Source: Clostridium sp. 1001271st1 H5 (GTDB lineage: Bacteria > Bacillota > Clostridia > Lachnospirales > Lachnospiraceae). From it: 64,000 nt of DNA. Under the pieces are notes generated by a model, which was given only the letters and a program-made list of their open reading frames with translations, searched no databases and was not told where the DNA came from. How positions within the stretch are numbered: position 1 is the first letter of the stretch; every line of letters starts with the position of its first letter. The stretch covers positions 62,001 through 126,000 of the forward strand of contig NZ_SPHO01000007.1 of the NCBI RefSeq assembly GCF_005845215.1. The letters run 5' to 3'. The position numbers and the translations under genes were made by a program. This document shows positions 54,486-63,446 of the stretch, piece by piece.

Positions 54486-55502
54486 TCACCGCACCTCCTC
54501 GAACTTTACATTGGCTGTCTTCAGGTAGTTACAAATCCTACCGGCGTCCGTGTCATCCTCCGGAAGCTGGATAATCATCTGACCCATGGCCTTGCCTTCA
54601 ATATCCCTGGTATCCGCATGCATGATATTCACCGGCACCTTGCAGGCCAGCACCATATTGGCAATGACAGGCTCAGAAGATTCCCTTCCGTCAAAAATAA
54701 TACGAATCTGCCGGGAGCTGCCGAAACTCAGATTTTGTTCAGCCACATCCCCCAGAATCAGCTGGCGTCCGATATCGGATTTGGGGCCGGAGAAGATATC
54801 GGATACATTTCCCACTTCCGCAATATGGCTGTGGTCTATGATGGCCACCCTATCGCATATGGCCTCGATAACTGCCATCTCATGGGTGATAACAATGACC
54901 GTGATTCCCATTTCCCTGTTTATCTTCTTAAGCAGCTCCAGAATGGATTTGGTGGTATTGGGGTCCAGCGCGCTGGTGGCCTCGTCGCACAGAAGGACCT
55001 TTGGATTGGTTGCCATGGCCCTGGCAATGGCAACCCTCTGTTTCTGGCCGCCTGAGAGCTGTGCCGGGTAAGCCTTCATCCTGTCTTCCAGCCCCACCAG
55101 CGTCAGCAGCTCCTCGGCCCGCTTTTTGGCCTCTGCCCTGGACACCCCTGCTATCTCCAGGGGGAAGCAGACATTCTGAAGCACGTTTCTCTGGGACAGC
55201 AGATTGAACTGCTGGAAAATCATGCCCATGGACTGTCTGGCCAGACGTTTCTCCCTGTCCTTCATCACGGACAGGTTCTTTCCCTCAAATATGACCTTTC
55301 CTGAGGTCGGCACTTCCAGGTAATTAATGCACCGTACCAGGGTGCTCTTACCTGCGCCGGAGAGGCCGATGATGCCGAACACCTCTCCGTACCGGATTTC
55401 CAGATTGATATCTTCCAGGGCAGTAACCGGACCGTTCATGGTCTGGAACTGTTTCCCCAGCCCCACCAGCTGGATGATGGGATTCTCTTTATTTGCTTCC
55501 AT
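54486..55502 (-). CDS. metN: Methionine ABC transporter ATP-binding protein
   Basis: A 338-residue ATPase. Walker A GLSGAGKST (about 39), Q-loop FQQFNLL, signature LSGGQKQR, Walker B VLLCDEATSALDP and switch His in ITHEM. A C-terminal NIL/ACT-like domain (about 255-338) is present; in E. coli MetN it binds methionine and inhibits transport. Starts at the ATG 55502 after AAAGGA. Preceded by the Met-rich leader and attenuator, which probably sets its expression. Confidence 0.97.
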   Translation of the reverse strand: MEANKENPIIQLVGLGKQFQTMNGPVTALEDINLEIRYGEVFGIIGLSGAGKSTLVRCINYLEVPTSGKVIFEGKNLSVMKDREKRLARQSMGMIFQQFNLLSQRNVLQNVCFPLEIAGVSRAEAKKRAEELLTLVGLEDRMKAYPAQLSGGQKQRVAIARAMATNPKVLLCDEATSALDPNTTKSILELLKKINREMGITVIVITHEMAVIEAICDRVAIIDHSHIAEVGNVSDIFSGPKSDIGRQLILGDVAEQNLSFGSSRQIRIIFDGRESSEPVIANMVLACKVPVNIMHADTRDIEGKAMGQMIIQLPEDDTDAGRICNYLKTANVKFEEVR

Positions 55503-55594
55503 AGGTCTAATTCCTTTCTTTTGTTCCTGCAGCACATAGTTGGCATCTCTCGCCTATTCACGCCTGGCTGCGGCATCCATGGCAGAATCACGGC

Positions 55595-55628
55595 AAAAAG
55601 GCCGCATGTCCTGCACGGACTTGCGGCC
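55595..55628 (-). terminator. Attenuator-type terminator upstream of metN
   Basis: Arms 55617-55628 and 55600-55611 form a 12-base stem with one mismatch and a five-base loop, followed on the minus strand by five T (55599-55595). It lies between the Met-rich leader ORF and metN, so it must be bypassed to express metNIQ. Its 3' arm contains CATGCGG (55608-55602), complementary to CCGCATG (55714-55708) at the end of the leader ORF, giving a possible antiterminator pairing. Confidence 0.75.
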
Positions 55629-55694
55629 CTGAATCTTCCCCTGCTACCGGGATGTCTCCTGATTAATCACAATCCATACAGATGAAACTTACAT

Positions 55695-55787
55695 TCAGTT
55701 TTTTGCCCATGCGGATACACAGCACATCATCATGTACATGCTGTTCATCATATCCATATTCATCTGCATGGCTCTTAACTGATTCAT
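55695..55787 (-). CDS. Methionine-rich leader peptide of the metNIQ operon
   Basis: A 30-codon open frame starting ATG at 55787 behind a strong AGGAGGA site four bases upstream, ending TGA at 55695. Met occurs at positions 1, 7, 9, 11, 13, 14, 17, 19, 20 and 21, ten of thirty, then two Cys and a tail ending SAWAKN. It is too short and biased to be an enzyme. It lies just after a sigma-A-like promoter and 67 bases before a terminator that precedes metN. By analogy with trp, his and leu leaders, ribosome stalling at Met codons when Met-tRNA is scarce should favour read-through into metNIQ. No homologous annotated leader is known to me, so the role is inference. Confidence 0.8.
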   Translation of the reverse strand: MNQLRAMQMNMDMMNSMYMMMCCVSAWAKN

Positions 55788-55840
55788 AAGTTCCTCCTAT
55801 ACCGATTCCTATCAAATCGCTGGGATTTATCTTAGTTAAG

Positions 55841-55869
55841 AAAATACATCACATGAACCTATTTGTCAA
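55841..55869 (-). promoter_or_regulatory. Promoter of the met leader and metNIQ operon
   Basis: TTGACA (55869-55864), 17 bases, TATTTT (55846-55841) on the minus strand. Transcripts would start near 55834, giving a leader of about 330 bases before metN. Confidence 0.7.
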
Positions 55870-55990
55870 GCATTTTTTGCCGGAAGAGACATTTATGCGG
55901 CATTTTTTGCGGCAGTCCGGACAGTCCCCCAGGTAATATCCTTTATAATACTCTCTGTAACCAGCGCTGTGATATCCTATCCCCGCTGTT

Positions 55991-57136
55991 TTACAGGGCA
56001 TCACCTGAGACAACTACATCGGCTGCCGTAAACCCGGCCTCTGACGCTCCGGCCACCCCTGCATCTCCCGAGGGCATGGCCTCAAAGAGGCCTGCCATGA
56101 TTGCTTCCGGCGTTTGATACTCCCTCTTGTCCCCAGGGCCGGAAAACCGCCTGTATGCCTGAATATAGTACTCGTCTCCATGACCTTCCTTCACAAGACC
56201 GGCATCTGCCCCCAGTCTGGCTGAACGCATACGTTTCTGCTCCTGCTTAAGCCGGAAGGCCCTTCGGTCCCGGTGTTCCCTTTCCGCCTTTTTCTGCGCC
56301 CGCTGCTTAAGCTTTTCCTGCTCCAGCCTGCGCATCTTCCTGCCTCCCCGGCCCAGCAGCTTTTGCAGGGAACGAAGGGCCCTGGAGGCCTTTACCCGCT
56401 GCTGGTCATCACCATAGGCCGCTGCCGTCTTCAGGTTGGATATGGACCTGTATATGTCCCACATGGCTTCCTGTACCTGCCCCTTTGTGCGCGCCCTGGC
56501 CACACGGGAAAAATGGCTGGAAACATTGAGGGAAAGGGATACGTGCATCCCTGTACCGCTGCTGCTGGATGGTTTTTTCTCCCCGCCGGGAACCGGGACC
56601 GCAGCCGAGGCCGCCTTATCCGTCCTATCCGGCACAGACCAGTACGAAATCCCATTCTCCCCCAAAAAAGCCCCGGAAGCCATGGTCTGTCCCTTTTCCG
56701 CCCAGAGGGTTCCGGCAGCGGATAACAGCGCAGAATAGCAGCTGCCAAATTCCTCCCTGCTGCTGCCCATGCGGCGGACAAACTCCCGGGACAGATACAG
56801 ATGCATACCTGTTCCTGCCCGGACAGCCAGCGCAGCCAAATCCTTTGCTTCCTCCCCGTCCGCCAGGTGAAGCTCTATGCCCGGATACTGCTTTTTCAGC
56901 TGTTCCAGCAGACGGACCGCCTGCTCCCACCAGTCCTCCCCGTCCTCCGCCGTTGTCCACACGGTCCGGTCCCGGCGGTAGCAGCCGTTGTTTCTGACAG
57001 CTGTTTCTGATAAATCATTCTTACCTGCAATTGTTGTTTTTTCCGGCCGGTCCGGTACTGCAGACCGGGCTTGCCGGATATTCTCCGCATAAGCAGCTGG
57101 CCCGCCTTGTTCCGGCCCGCCTTCCAATCCCACCAT
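55991..57136 (-). CDS. Unrecognised conserved-looking hypothetical protein
   Basis: A 381-residue soluble protein I cannot place in a family. Residues 1-65 are irregular and hydrophilic. A folded-looking middle (about 65-190) has WWEQAVRLLEQLKKQYPGIELHLADG, LAVRAGTGMHLYLSREFVRRMG and SCYSALLSAAGTLWAEKG, each read as separate pieces. A basic helical region (about 215-305) with ISNLKTAAAYGDD and KASRALRSLQKLLGRGGRKMRRLEQEKLKQ, in pieces, looks like a nucleic-acid- or scaffold-binding coiled coil. It ends with an Ala/Gly-rich acidic tail. Start ATG at 57136 follows GAGGGG by eight bases. The upstream gene (pepV-type) is transcribed in the same direction but ends 57 bases further on, beyond this start, so cotranscription order is pepV then this gene. 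Confidence 0.7.
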   Translation of the reverse strand: MVGLEGGPEQGGPAAYAENIRQARSAVPDRPEKTTIAGKNDLSETAVRNNGCYRRDRTVWTTAEDGEDWWEQAVRLLEQLKKQYPGIELHLADGEEAKDLAALAVRAGTGMHLYLSREFVRRMGSSREEFGSCYSALLSAAGTLWAEKGQTMASGAFLGENGISYWSVPDRTDKAASAAVPVPGGEKKPSSSSGTGMHVSLSLNVSSHFSRVARARTKGQVQEAMWDIYRSISNLKTAAAYGDDQQRVKASRALRSLQKLLGRGGRKMRRLEQEKLKQRAQKKAEREHRDRRAFRLKQEQKRMRSARLGADAGLVKEGHGDEYYIQAYRRFSGPGDKREYQTPEAIMAGLFEAMPSGDAGVAGASEAGFTAADVVVSGDAL

Positions 57137-57192
57137 TCCATCATCCCCTCATTCACAATCAGGTCACAGAAAAACAGGGTATATTTTCACTA

Positions 57193-58596
57193 TCAGCCGC
57201 ACAGTTCAACAATAACCTGCGCAAATATCTTGGCACTTAAAACAAGCTCATCCACCACTGCAAACTCGTCTGCCCCGTGCATGCGGTTATCGGTTCCCGG
57301 CAGGGCTGCACCGTAGGCAACGCCGTTCTTAAGGGTATGGACATAGGTGCCGCCGCCTGTCGCCTGGCAGCTTCCCTCAAGGCCCGTGTAGTCCTCATAT
57401 ACGGACAGCAGTGTCTTTACAAAATGGGAATCTCCGTCCACATGGTGAGGCGGTATCATGGTGTCATTCTCCAACGTAAGTCCTAAGTCAGCCATGGCAC
57501 TCTTTACCACTCCCAGCACAGTGTCCTCAGTTGCGCAGATTGGGCAGCGGCTGTCAAATACGCCTTCCAGGCCGTCAGCCCCAACCGTCAGCATGCTGAA
57601 TGCAAGGGTCAGGGCGCCGGACAGCTCATCTTCCATACTGATGCCGGCGGCTCTTCCGCAGGTGTCGCCGTGAGGGAAAAGCTTTAACAGGTTCTTCAGC
57701 ATATCCATCTGGGGGCACTCTGCCAGAGGCAGACGTGTCAGGTACACCAGCAGGCCGGTAAGGGCATTCTTTCCCTCCTGAGGCGTGGATGCATGGGCGC
57801 CTTCTCCCTGGGCGGTAACTGTGATGGCCGGTAAATCCCCCTCCAGTACAAAGGAGATTCCTGTCTCTTTCTCCACTTCCTCTGCCGCTGCCTCCAGCGT
57901 CTTAAGGTCAACGCCCTCCACTACGGCCCTGGCCTTGCCCGGAACCACATTGGCCTTTATGCCGGCTTCCACCTTCACCAGCCTCGGCATTGCCTCAGAA
58001 GCCTGGAAGGATGCGTGGAAATGACCTTCCAGGCGTCCTTTTTCAATATTGATAACCGGAAATTCCGCATCCGGCGAAAAGGTCATGGGGGCTTCCTCCT
58101 CCTTGTCGTAATAATTTACGATATCAGAGCTTCCGCACTCCTCATCCGTGCCCAGAATCAGCCTGACGTTATTATTAAGCGGGATTCCCAGCTCCTTCAC
58201 CGCCCTCATTGCATAGAGCGCAGCCACAGCCGGACCCTTGTCGTCAGCCGTACCGCGGCCAAACAGCTTTCCGTCCTTTACCACCGGCTCAAAGGGCTTT
58301 GTCTCCGTCCACCCCTCGCCTGCGGGAACCACATCCAGATGGGCCAGAATGTCCAGCTGCCTCTCCTTGTCATTGAGGTCGGCTGTCCCCACATAGTTGT
58401 CGTAGTTGCGGATGGAAAATCCATACCCCTCCGCCATGCTGAGAGCTGCCTGAAGAGCCTGGAACGGGCCTTCCCCGTAAGGCTTGCCCTCCACATAAGG
58501 CATCTTCTCACTGTTAATCCTGCACAGCGTGCAGATATCCTCTATCATCTCTTCCCTGTGGGCGTCAATAAAACCTTCAATCTCTTTCCTATACAT
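57193..58596 (-). CDS. Sapep/PepV-type M20 family dipeptidase
   Basis: A 467-residue zinc or manganese dipeptidase of peptidase family M20. Metal and catalytic residues are visible in HLDVVPAGEGW (His and Asp), FGRGTADDKGPAVAALYA (bridging Asp) and GTDEECGSSDI (catalytic Glu-Glu). The central lid region occupies about 190-350, and the final metal His lies in ATGGGTYVHTLKN-type sequence near residue 430. It cleaves dipeptides in the cytosol, often with a free N-terminus such as carnosine or Xaa-His. The ATG at 58596 follows AAAGGAGA by eight bases. Confidence 0.92.
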   Translation of the reverse strand: MYRKEIEGFIDAHREEMIEDICTLCRINSEKMPYVEGKPYGEGPFQALQAALSMAEGYGFSIRNYDNYVGTADLNDKERQLDILAHLDVVPAGEGWTETKPFEPVVKDGKLFGRGTADDKGPAVAALYAMRAVKELGIPLNNNVRLILGTDEECGSSDIVNYYDKEEEAPMTFSPDAEFPVINIEKGRLEGHFHASFQASEAMPRLVKVEAGIKANVVPGKARAVVEGVDLKTLEAAAEEVEKETGISFVLEGDLPAITVTAQGEGAHASTPQEGKNALTGLLVYLTRLPLAECPQMDMLKNLLKLFPHGDTCGRAAGISMEDELSGALTLAFSMLTVGADGLEGVFDSRCPICATEDTVLGVVKSAMADLGLTLENDTMIPPHHVDGDSHFVKTLLSVYEDYTGLEGSCQATGGGTYVHTLKNGVAYGAALPGTDNRMHGADEFAVVDELVLSAKIFAQVIVELCG

Positions 58597-58688
58597 TGTT
58601 ACCGTCTCCTTTTCCTGCAAAGCTTAAGCCCCGCATCCTTATATTGTCCTGCTCCAACCGGCCCGCTCTCAAAACCCAAAAACTGTCT

Positions 58689-59135
58689 TTACCGGAACAT
58701 GGAAGCCAGGGTTTCATTGACCACCTTGCCGTCGGCCTTTCCCCTGACCCTGGGCATCAGAACCTTCATGATGGCGCCCTTATCCTTAGCCGTGGGATTC
58801 TCTATCCCCAGTTCAGACAGGACAGCGCCTATGACAGCCTGAATCTGCTCCACACTCATGTCTTCGGGTGCGAATTCCTTATATACAGCCATCCTGGCCG
58901 CTGCCTCTGACCGGATATCCTCACGGTCTGCCGGCGCCATCTCATACGTTTCCTGGGTCTGTTTGATTTCTTTCTTAACGACCGCGTTCTCCTCTTCCTC
59001 CGTCAAAGGCTCTCTCTTGTTGATTTCCGCATTCTTGAGAGCGGACAGCAGCATGGAAAGGGAATCCTTCCTGGCCTTGTCCTTAGCCTTCATGGCCTCC
59101 ACCATGGCAGCCCTTACAGCATCAATCTTACTCAT
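58689..59135 (-). CDS. yqeY: GatB/YqeY domain protein
   Basis: A 148-residue all-helical protein of the GatB/YqeY family, similar to the C-terminal tail domain of GatB. Pieces seen: KDKARKDSLSMLLSALKNAEINK and VVKKEIKQTQETYEMA in sections, and C-terminal KAIMKVLMPRVRGKADGKVVNE-type sequence. It may act as a tRNA- or amidotransferase-associated factor; the exact role is not known. RBS AGGAGG lies eight bases before the ATG. Confidence 0.92.
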   Translation of the reverse strand: MSKIDAVRAAMVEAMKAKDKARKDSLSMLLSALKNAEINKREPLTEEEENAVVKKEIKQTQETYEMAPADREDIRSEAAARMAVYKEFAPEDMSVEQIQAVIGAVLSELGIENPTAKDKGAIMKVLMPRVRGKADGKVVNETLASMFR

Positions 59136-59209
59136 GACTTTACCTCCTTCTGTTGGCAGCTGATTGCATTCATTCTCGCTGAAAAAAACGTCTGCCGCCC
59201 GGCTCTGTT

Positions 59210-60814
59210 CTAAGCTCTTCCGAATTCCGACAGCTTCAGCGCCGGATTGCGGTCCAATACCATGCCCACGCTCCAGCTGTTGATGAACAGCAGCAGCGGA
59301 TTATCCTTTAAGTCCTTAATGCGTTTCATATCAGATGTACCCTGAATCCTGGCCACATCCACCTCGCCCGGATTTTCCACCCAGCGGATGTGTTCAAAGG
59401 GCAGCTTCTCCAGGATGACCTCCACGTTATATTCATTCCGCAGACGGTAGGTCAGCACTTCAAACTGCAGTACGCCCACCACGCCCACGATAATTTCCTC
59501 CATACCGGAATTAAACTCCTGGAATATCTGGATTGCACCCTCCTGGGCTATCTGGTTTACTCCCTTTATGAACTGCTTGCGCTTCATGGTATCCACCTGG
59601 CGCACCCTGGCAAAATGCTCCGGCGCAAAGGTAGGTATGCCCTCAAACTGAAACTTCTCATTGGAAGCGCACAGGGTATCTCCGATGGCAAAAATCCCCG
59701 GGTCAAAGACGCCGATGATGTCGCCGGCATAGGCCTCCTCCACAATCTTACGGTCCTGGGCCATAAGCTGCTGGGGCTGGGTCAGGCGGATTTTCTTTCC
59801 TCCCTGCACATGGTTTACCTCCATGCCTGCCTCAAACTTGCCGGAACAGATGCGCATAAAAGCAATCCTGTCCCTGTGGGCCTTATTCATGTTGGCCTGG
59901 ATTTTAAACACAAAGGCGGAAAAATCAGGGCGGAACGGGTCAATCACCCCGTCCAGGGTCTTCCTGGAAAGAGGCGGCGTTGTCATCTTAAGGAAATGCT
60001 CCAGAAAGGTCTCAACACCGAAATTGGTCAGAGCCGAGCCGAAGAATACCGGCGACAAATCCCCAATCCTGACACGCTCCATATCCAGCTCGTCGCTGGC
60101 CCCGTCAAGAAGCTCAATATCATCCCTGAGCTGCTGGTGATAGTCCTGTCCGATTATGGAATCCACATCCGCGCTGTCCACTGCAAACTCCTGGCTGTCC
60201 ACTTCCCTGGCGCCGCCCATGGCAGCCGTAAAGGTGGTTATCTTCTTTGAGAACCGGTCGTATACGCCCTTAAAGCTCTTGCCGCATCCAATGGGCCAGT
60301 TCACCGGGCAGGTGCGGATTCCCAGCACCTCCTCAATCTCGTCCAGAAGCTCGTAAGGGTCCCTGGCCTCCCGGTCAAACTTATTGATAAAGGTAAAGAT
60401 GGGGATATGGCGCATGACACATACCTTAAACAACTTGATGGTCTGCGCCTCCACGCCCTTTGAACCGTCGATGACCATGACCGCGGAATCCGCCGCCATC
60501 AGGGTACGGTAGGTATCCTCTGAGAAATCCTGGTGGCCCGGCGTATCCAGGATATTGATACAGAATCCGTCGTAATTAAACTGCATGGCGGAAGAAGTCA
60601 CCGAGATACCCCTCTCCTTCTCAATCTCCATCCAGTCGGACACAGCATGCTTGGCAGCCTTGCGCCCCTTGACGGTTCCGGCCAGGTTGATGGCGCCGCC
60701 GTACAGCAGGAACTTTTCTGTCAGCGTGGTCTTACCTGCATCGGGGTGGGATATGATTGCAAATGTCCTCCGCTTTTTTATCTCTTCTGTCATCTGGTTA
60801 TCTATCTGTGACAA
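59210..60814 (-). CDS. prfC: Peptide chain release factor 3
   Basis: A 534-residue translational GTPase that removes RF1 and RF2 from terminated ribosomes. G1 SHPDAGKTTLTEKFL (about 22), the switch-region GISVTSSAMQF, G3 DTPGHQDFSEDTYRTL and G4 NKFDRE are visible; the C-terminal domains are normal. The best ribosome binding site (GGAGGA) lies eight bases before a TTG at 60814, giving MSQIDNQMTEE; length then matches the family. A hairpin at 60850-60872 sits just upstream. Confidence 0.94.
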   Translation of the reverse strand: MSQIDNQMTEEIKKRRTFAIISHPDAGKTTLTEKFLLYGGAINLAGTVKGRKAAKHAVSDWMEIEKERGISVTSSAMQFNYDGFCINILDTPGHQDFSEDTYRTLMAADSAVMVIDGSKGVEAQTIKLFKVCVMRHIPIFTFINKFDREARDPYELLDEIEEVLGIRTCPVNWPIGCGKSFKGVYDRFSKKITTFTAAMGGAREVDSQEFAVDSADVDSIIGQDYHQQLRDDIELLDGASDELDMERVRIGDLSPVFFGSALTNFGVETFLEHFLKMTTPPLSRKTLDGVIDPFRPDFSAFVFKIQANMNKAHRDRIAFMRICSGKFEAGMEVNHVQGGKKIRLTQPQQLMAQDRKIVEEAYAGDIIGVFDPGIFAIGDTLCASNEKFQFEGIPTFAPEHFARVRQVDTMKRKQFIKGVNQIAQEGAIQIFQEFNSGMEEIIVGVVGVLQFEVLTYRLRNEYNVEVILEKLPFEHIRWVENPGEVDVARIQGTSDMKRIKDLKDNPLLLFINSWSVGMVLDRNPALKLSEFGRA

Positions 60815-61168
60815 GTTATTCGTCCTCCGTTTTCCATTGAGTAAAAGATGGACGTACTTTGGAAGTACGCCCAAAATCATCCAATTTTTATTCTATTATG
60901 ATTGGAATCATAAGTCAAGGCCTTTGGCTTTTGAATTTACCGGCCGTTTTTCCATATGCAGCCCTGCCTGCCGTACATATCTCTCTCTCATGTATTCACA
61001 GGTATGAAATACAGGCGCCGGGTGCTAAGGACACCCCATTCTATGGAAATCTCTGTAAATTACAGGTTGCTGTGCGGAATGGTTATATAGTATACTGTAT
61101 AGATACGGTCCATGCCTGTCCGTAACCAGCTGACAGGCCTGAAAGGACCACAAAGAGAGGATAAAACC
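60815..61168. other. Divergent region between prfC and the DUF1266 lipoprotein
   Basis: A 354-base gap with a hairpin near prfC (60850-60872), a rightward TATACT at 61092-61097 preceded by TTGCTG 18 bases upstream, and no plausible open frame with a ribosome binding site. Confidence 0.6.
60850..60872 (-). other. Hairpin in the prfC leader
   Basis: GGGCGTACTT/AAGTACGTCC ten-base stem with one G-U and a three-base loop, ending 36 bases before the TTG start of prfC, followed by ATCTTTTAC. It could be a weak terminator or a regulatory element. Confidence 0.5.
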
Positions 61169-62398
61169 ATGAAATGTACAACCCCCAAAAAACTGGCCCT
61201 GACCTTCTGTCTCACAGCAGCCCTGGCATCCGCAGCGCTGCAGGGCTGCAAGGCCAAAACCCCGGAGGATATGCTGGCCCAGATGCAGGAATTCTCCACC
61301 CCGGATGACACTGCGTCCATTTATCTGGACAAGTCCTGGAAAACAGAGGAGGCGCCCATGGACGGATGGCTGATTGCTTCCAGCGCCAAGGAGGACAACG
61401 CAGTGTTCCTGCTTCAGTTTCCTAAAAGCGGTCCGGCCAGACAGGCCTCCAGTCTGGAGGACGTGCAGGACATTATAAAAACCAGCTACAATATATCCGG
61501 CGAGGCCGAAGCCCAGGCGCCGGAGGTGCCGGGCATGACCAGCCTGACCGCCATAACCGGAAAGATGTCGGTGGACGGCTCCAAGGTGGATGCCTATGTT
61601 GTCTACGGGGAAACAGATTATGCTTACTACTCCATGGCTTATGTGGCCAATAAGATGAGCGACCGCAAGATAGCCTCCTTCAAGGCATCATGTTCCAAAT
61701 TCCAGGAAAATGCCCCTGAGGAGGAAGACAGGACCACCGCGGAGCTGACGGATACGGTCCGCTGGTTCAACGCCTCCTACGCGGTCCTCACCGACCTGAA
61801 CGGCTGGGATTACAACCGGTTTGCCGGCCTGGCGGCCAACGATGAGGTGATGGCCATGGAGCAGAAATCACTGGAAGAATGGTGGAGCGTCACGGACCGC
61901 GAGACAGCGGACAGCACCCTGGACTGGATTCTGACAGAAGGACACCGGGCCACCTTTGCCGAGGACATGGCATACCTGGATGAATCCGGTATCAGGGACA
62001 TTGCCCCGGACGAGCGAAGCGCATTCCTGCTGGACCAGTTTGAGATGACCGTGGATGAGGCCCGGAATTACGCGGATATGTTCGGCTTCTATGAGCAGTA
62101 CGGCCCTGACGCCATTGCAGGCTGGGACTACTGCCGCGCCATGAACCTGATGAGCTTTTACTACCTGGCTGGCTACTATACCGAGCAGGAGGCCCTGGAT
62201 AAATCCCTGGAAATCGCCACGGCCATGCAGCCTTTGTTTGAATCCTGGGATGATTTGATGGACAGCTATATGCGGGGCTATGAATACTGGGCCGAAGAAA
62301 GCGCCGACGAGCGCAGGGCTGTCTATGAGGATTTAAAGACTAGGGACGACAGCCCTTACACGGTGGACTTTAAGACAGAGCTGGTAAAGACATGGTAA
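61169..62398 (+). CDS. DUF1266 domain lipoprotein
   Basis: A 409-residue lipoprotein. The signal peptide carries a lipobox at AALQGCKAK (Cys about residue 28). The middle part (about 40-190) has a beta-rich look with YLDKSWKTEEAPMDGWLI. The C-terminal half (about 210-405) is DUF1266-like, with GWDYNRFAGLA, a WWSVTDRETADSTLDWILTEGHRATF stretch in pieces, and GWDYCRAMNLMSFYYLAGYYTEQEAL in pieces. DUF1266 function is unknown. RBS GAGAGGA lies five to seven bases before the ATG. Confidence 0.8.
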   Translation: MKCTTPKKLALTFCLTAALASAALQGCKAKTPEDMLAQMQEFSTPDDTASIYLDKSWKTEEAPMDGWLIASSAKEDNAVFLLQFPKSGPARQASSLEDVQDIIKTSYNISGEAEAQAPEVPGMTSLTAITGKMSVDGSKVDAYVVYGETDYAYYSMAYVANKMSDRKIASFKASCSKFQENAPEEEDRTTAELTDTVRWFNASYAVLTDLNGWDYNRFAGLAANDEVMAMEQKSLEEWWSVTDRETADSTLDWILTEGHRATFAEDMAYLDESGIRDIAPDERSAFLLDQFEMTVDEARNYADMFGFYEQYGPDAIAGWDYCRAMNLMSFYYLAGYYTEQEALDKSLEIATAMQPLFESWDDLMDSYMRGYEYWAEESADERRAVYEDLKTRDDSPYTVDFKTELVKTW

Positions 62399-62413
62399 TA
62401 TAACCGGCAGCAA

Positions 62414-62451
62414 TGGACCCGCCATCCGGAAGTTCCGGTCTGGCGGGTCCA
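62414..62451. terminator. Long convergent hairpin between DUF1266 and rbsB-like genes
   Basis: TGGACCCGCCA (62414-62424) pairs with TGGCGGGTCCA (62441-62451), with an inner CCGGA/TTCCGG arm. It lacks a clear T-run on either strand, so it may act mainly as a transcript-end structure. Confidence 0.65.
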
Positions 62452-62462
62452 TCTCATTTCTG

Positions 62463-63380
62463 CTATTTAATCAGCTCCACTTCCACCGGAATGGATTTAT
62501 CCACAGTCTCACCAGCCATGATACTGACGGCTGCCTCAATGGCTGTCTCACCCATTTTATCCGGTTTCTGGGCAACCGTGGCCGCCATCTTGCCGTCTTT
62601 TACCGCCTTCTGGGCATCGTCCGTTGCATCGAATCCAACAATCTTTATGTCCTTGCCGGAAGCAGCAACTGCCTCCACTGCCCCAAGGGCCATCTCGTCA
62701 TTGTGGGCAAACACACCTTTAATGGTGCCGTCGGACTGAAGGATGTTCTCCATAACCGTCATACCCTCCGCACGGTTGAAATTAGCGGTCTGGCTGGCAG
62801 CCACCTGAAGGGATTTATCCGCCACCTGGTGGAAGCCCTCTCCTCTGTCAATGGTGGCTGAGGCTCCTGGCACGCCCTGTAATTCAGCCACCTTGGCGCC
62901 CTCTCCCACAAGCTCCATCAGATACTCGGTTGCCATCCTGGCTCCCGCCACATTGTCAGATGCAATCTGGCAGTCCACATCCACTCCGTTGACTCCCCGG
63001 TCCACTGCAATCACCTTGATTCCCTGGGACATGGCGCTCTTTACTGCCGGGGCAACTGCGTCCGAATCCACCGGATTGACAATCAGCACGCCCACGTTTC
63101 TGGACACCAAATCCTCGATGTCGCTGGTCTGCTTGGCAGCGTCATCCCCTGCGTCCACGACCACCAGCTCCACCCCTTTCTCTGACGCGGCACTCCTGGC
63201 CCCTTCTGTCAGCGTTACGAAAAATGGATTGTTCAGGGTGGAGACAGAAAAACCAATCACGTTTCCGCTGCTTCCCTCCTTAACGTTTTCCTCCCCGTCA
63301 ATGGTGATGGCGTTGCAGCCTCCCACTGCCGTAAGCATTGTAAATGCTGCCGCAAGGGCCAGTATTTTCTTAATCTTCAC
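62463..63380 (-). CDS. Ribose-type sugar ABC transporter substrate-binding lipoprotein
   Basis: A 305-residue periplasmic-binding-fold lipoprotein of the ribose/galactose class. The lipobox is TAVGGCNAI (Cys about residue 22); then GFSVSTLNNPFFVTLTEGARSAA, DAGDDAAKQTSDIEDLVSRNVG, NPVDSDAVAPAVKSA and the C-terminal NDEMALGAVEA, FDATDDAQKAV, each typical of RbsB. Starts at GTG after GGGAGG. The permease gene lies 66 bases upstream on the same strand. Confidence 0.92.
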   Translation of the reverse strand: MKIKKILALAAAFTMLTAVGGCNAITIDGEENVKEGSSGNVIGFSVSTLNNPFFVTLTEGARSAASEKGVELVVVDAGDDAAKQTSDIEDLVSRNVGVLIVNPVDSDAVAPAVKSAMSQGIKVIAVDRGVNGVDVDCQIASDNVAGARMATEYLMELVGEGAKVAELQGVPGASATIDRGEGFHQVADKSLQVAASQTANFNRAEGMTVMENILQSDGTIKGVFAHNDEMALGAVEAVAASGKDIKIVGFDATDDAQKAVKDGKMAATVAQKPDKMGETAIEAAVSIMAGETVDKSIPVEVELIK

Positions 63381-63446
63381 GGTCTTTTCCTCCCGAAATT
63401 TATTTTTATATTCATATCAGATACATGTACGCGGTTTTACGGTTTC

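Noticed and set aside
55503..55840. Possible SAM-I riboswitch before metN
   Set aside because: I do not see the conserved SAM-I core elements; the leader instead carries a Met-rich ORF and a terminator. A covariance search would settle it.
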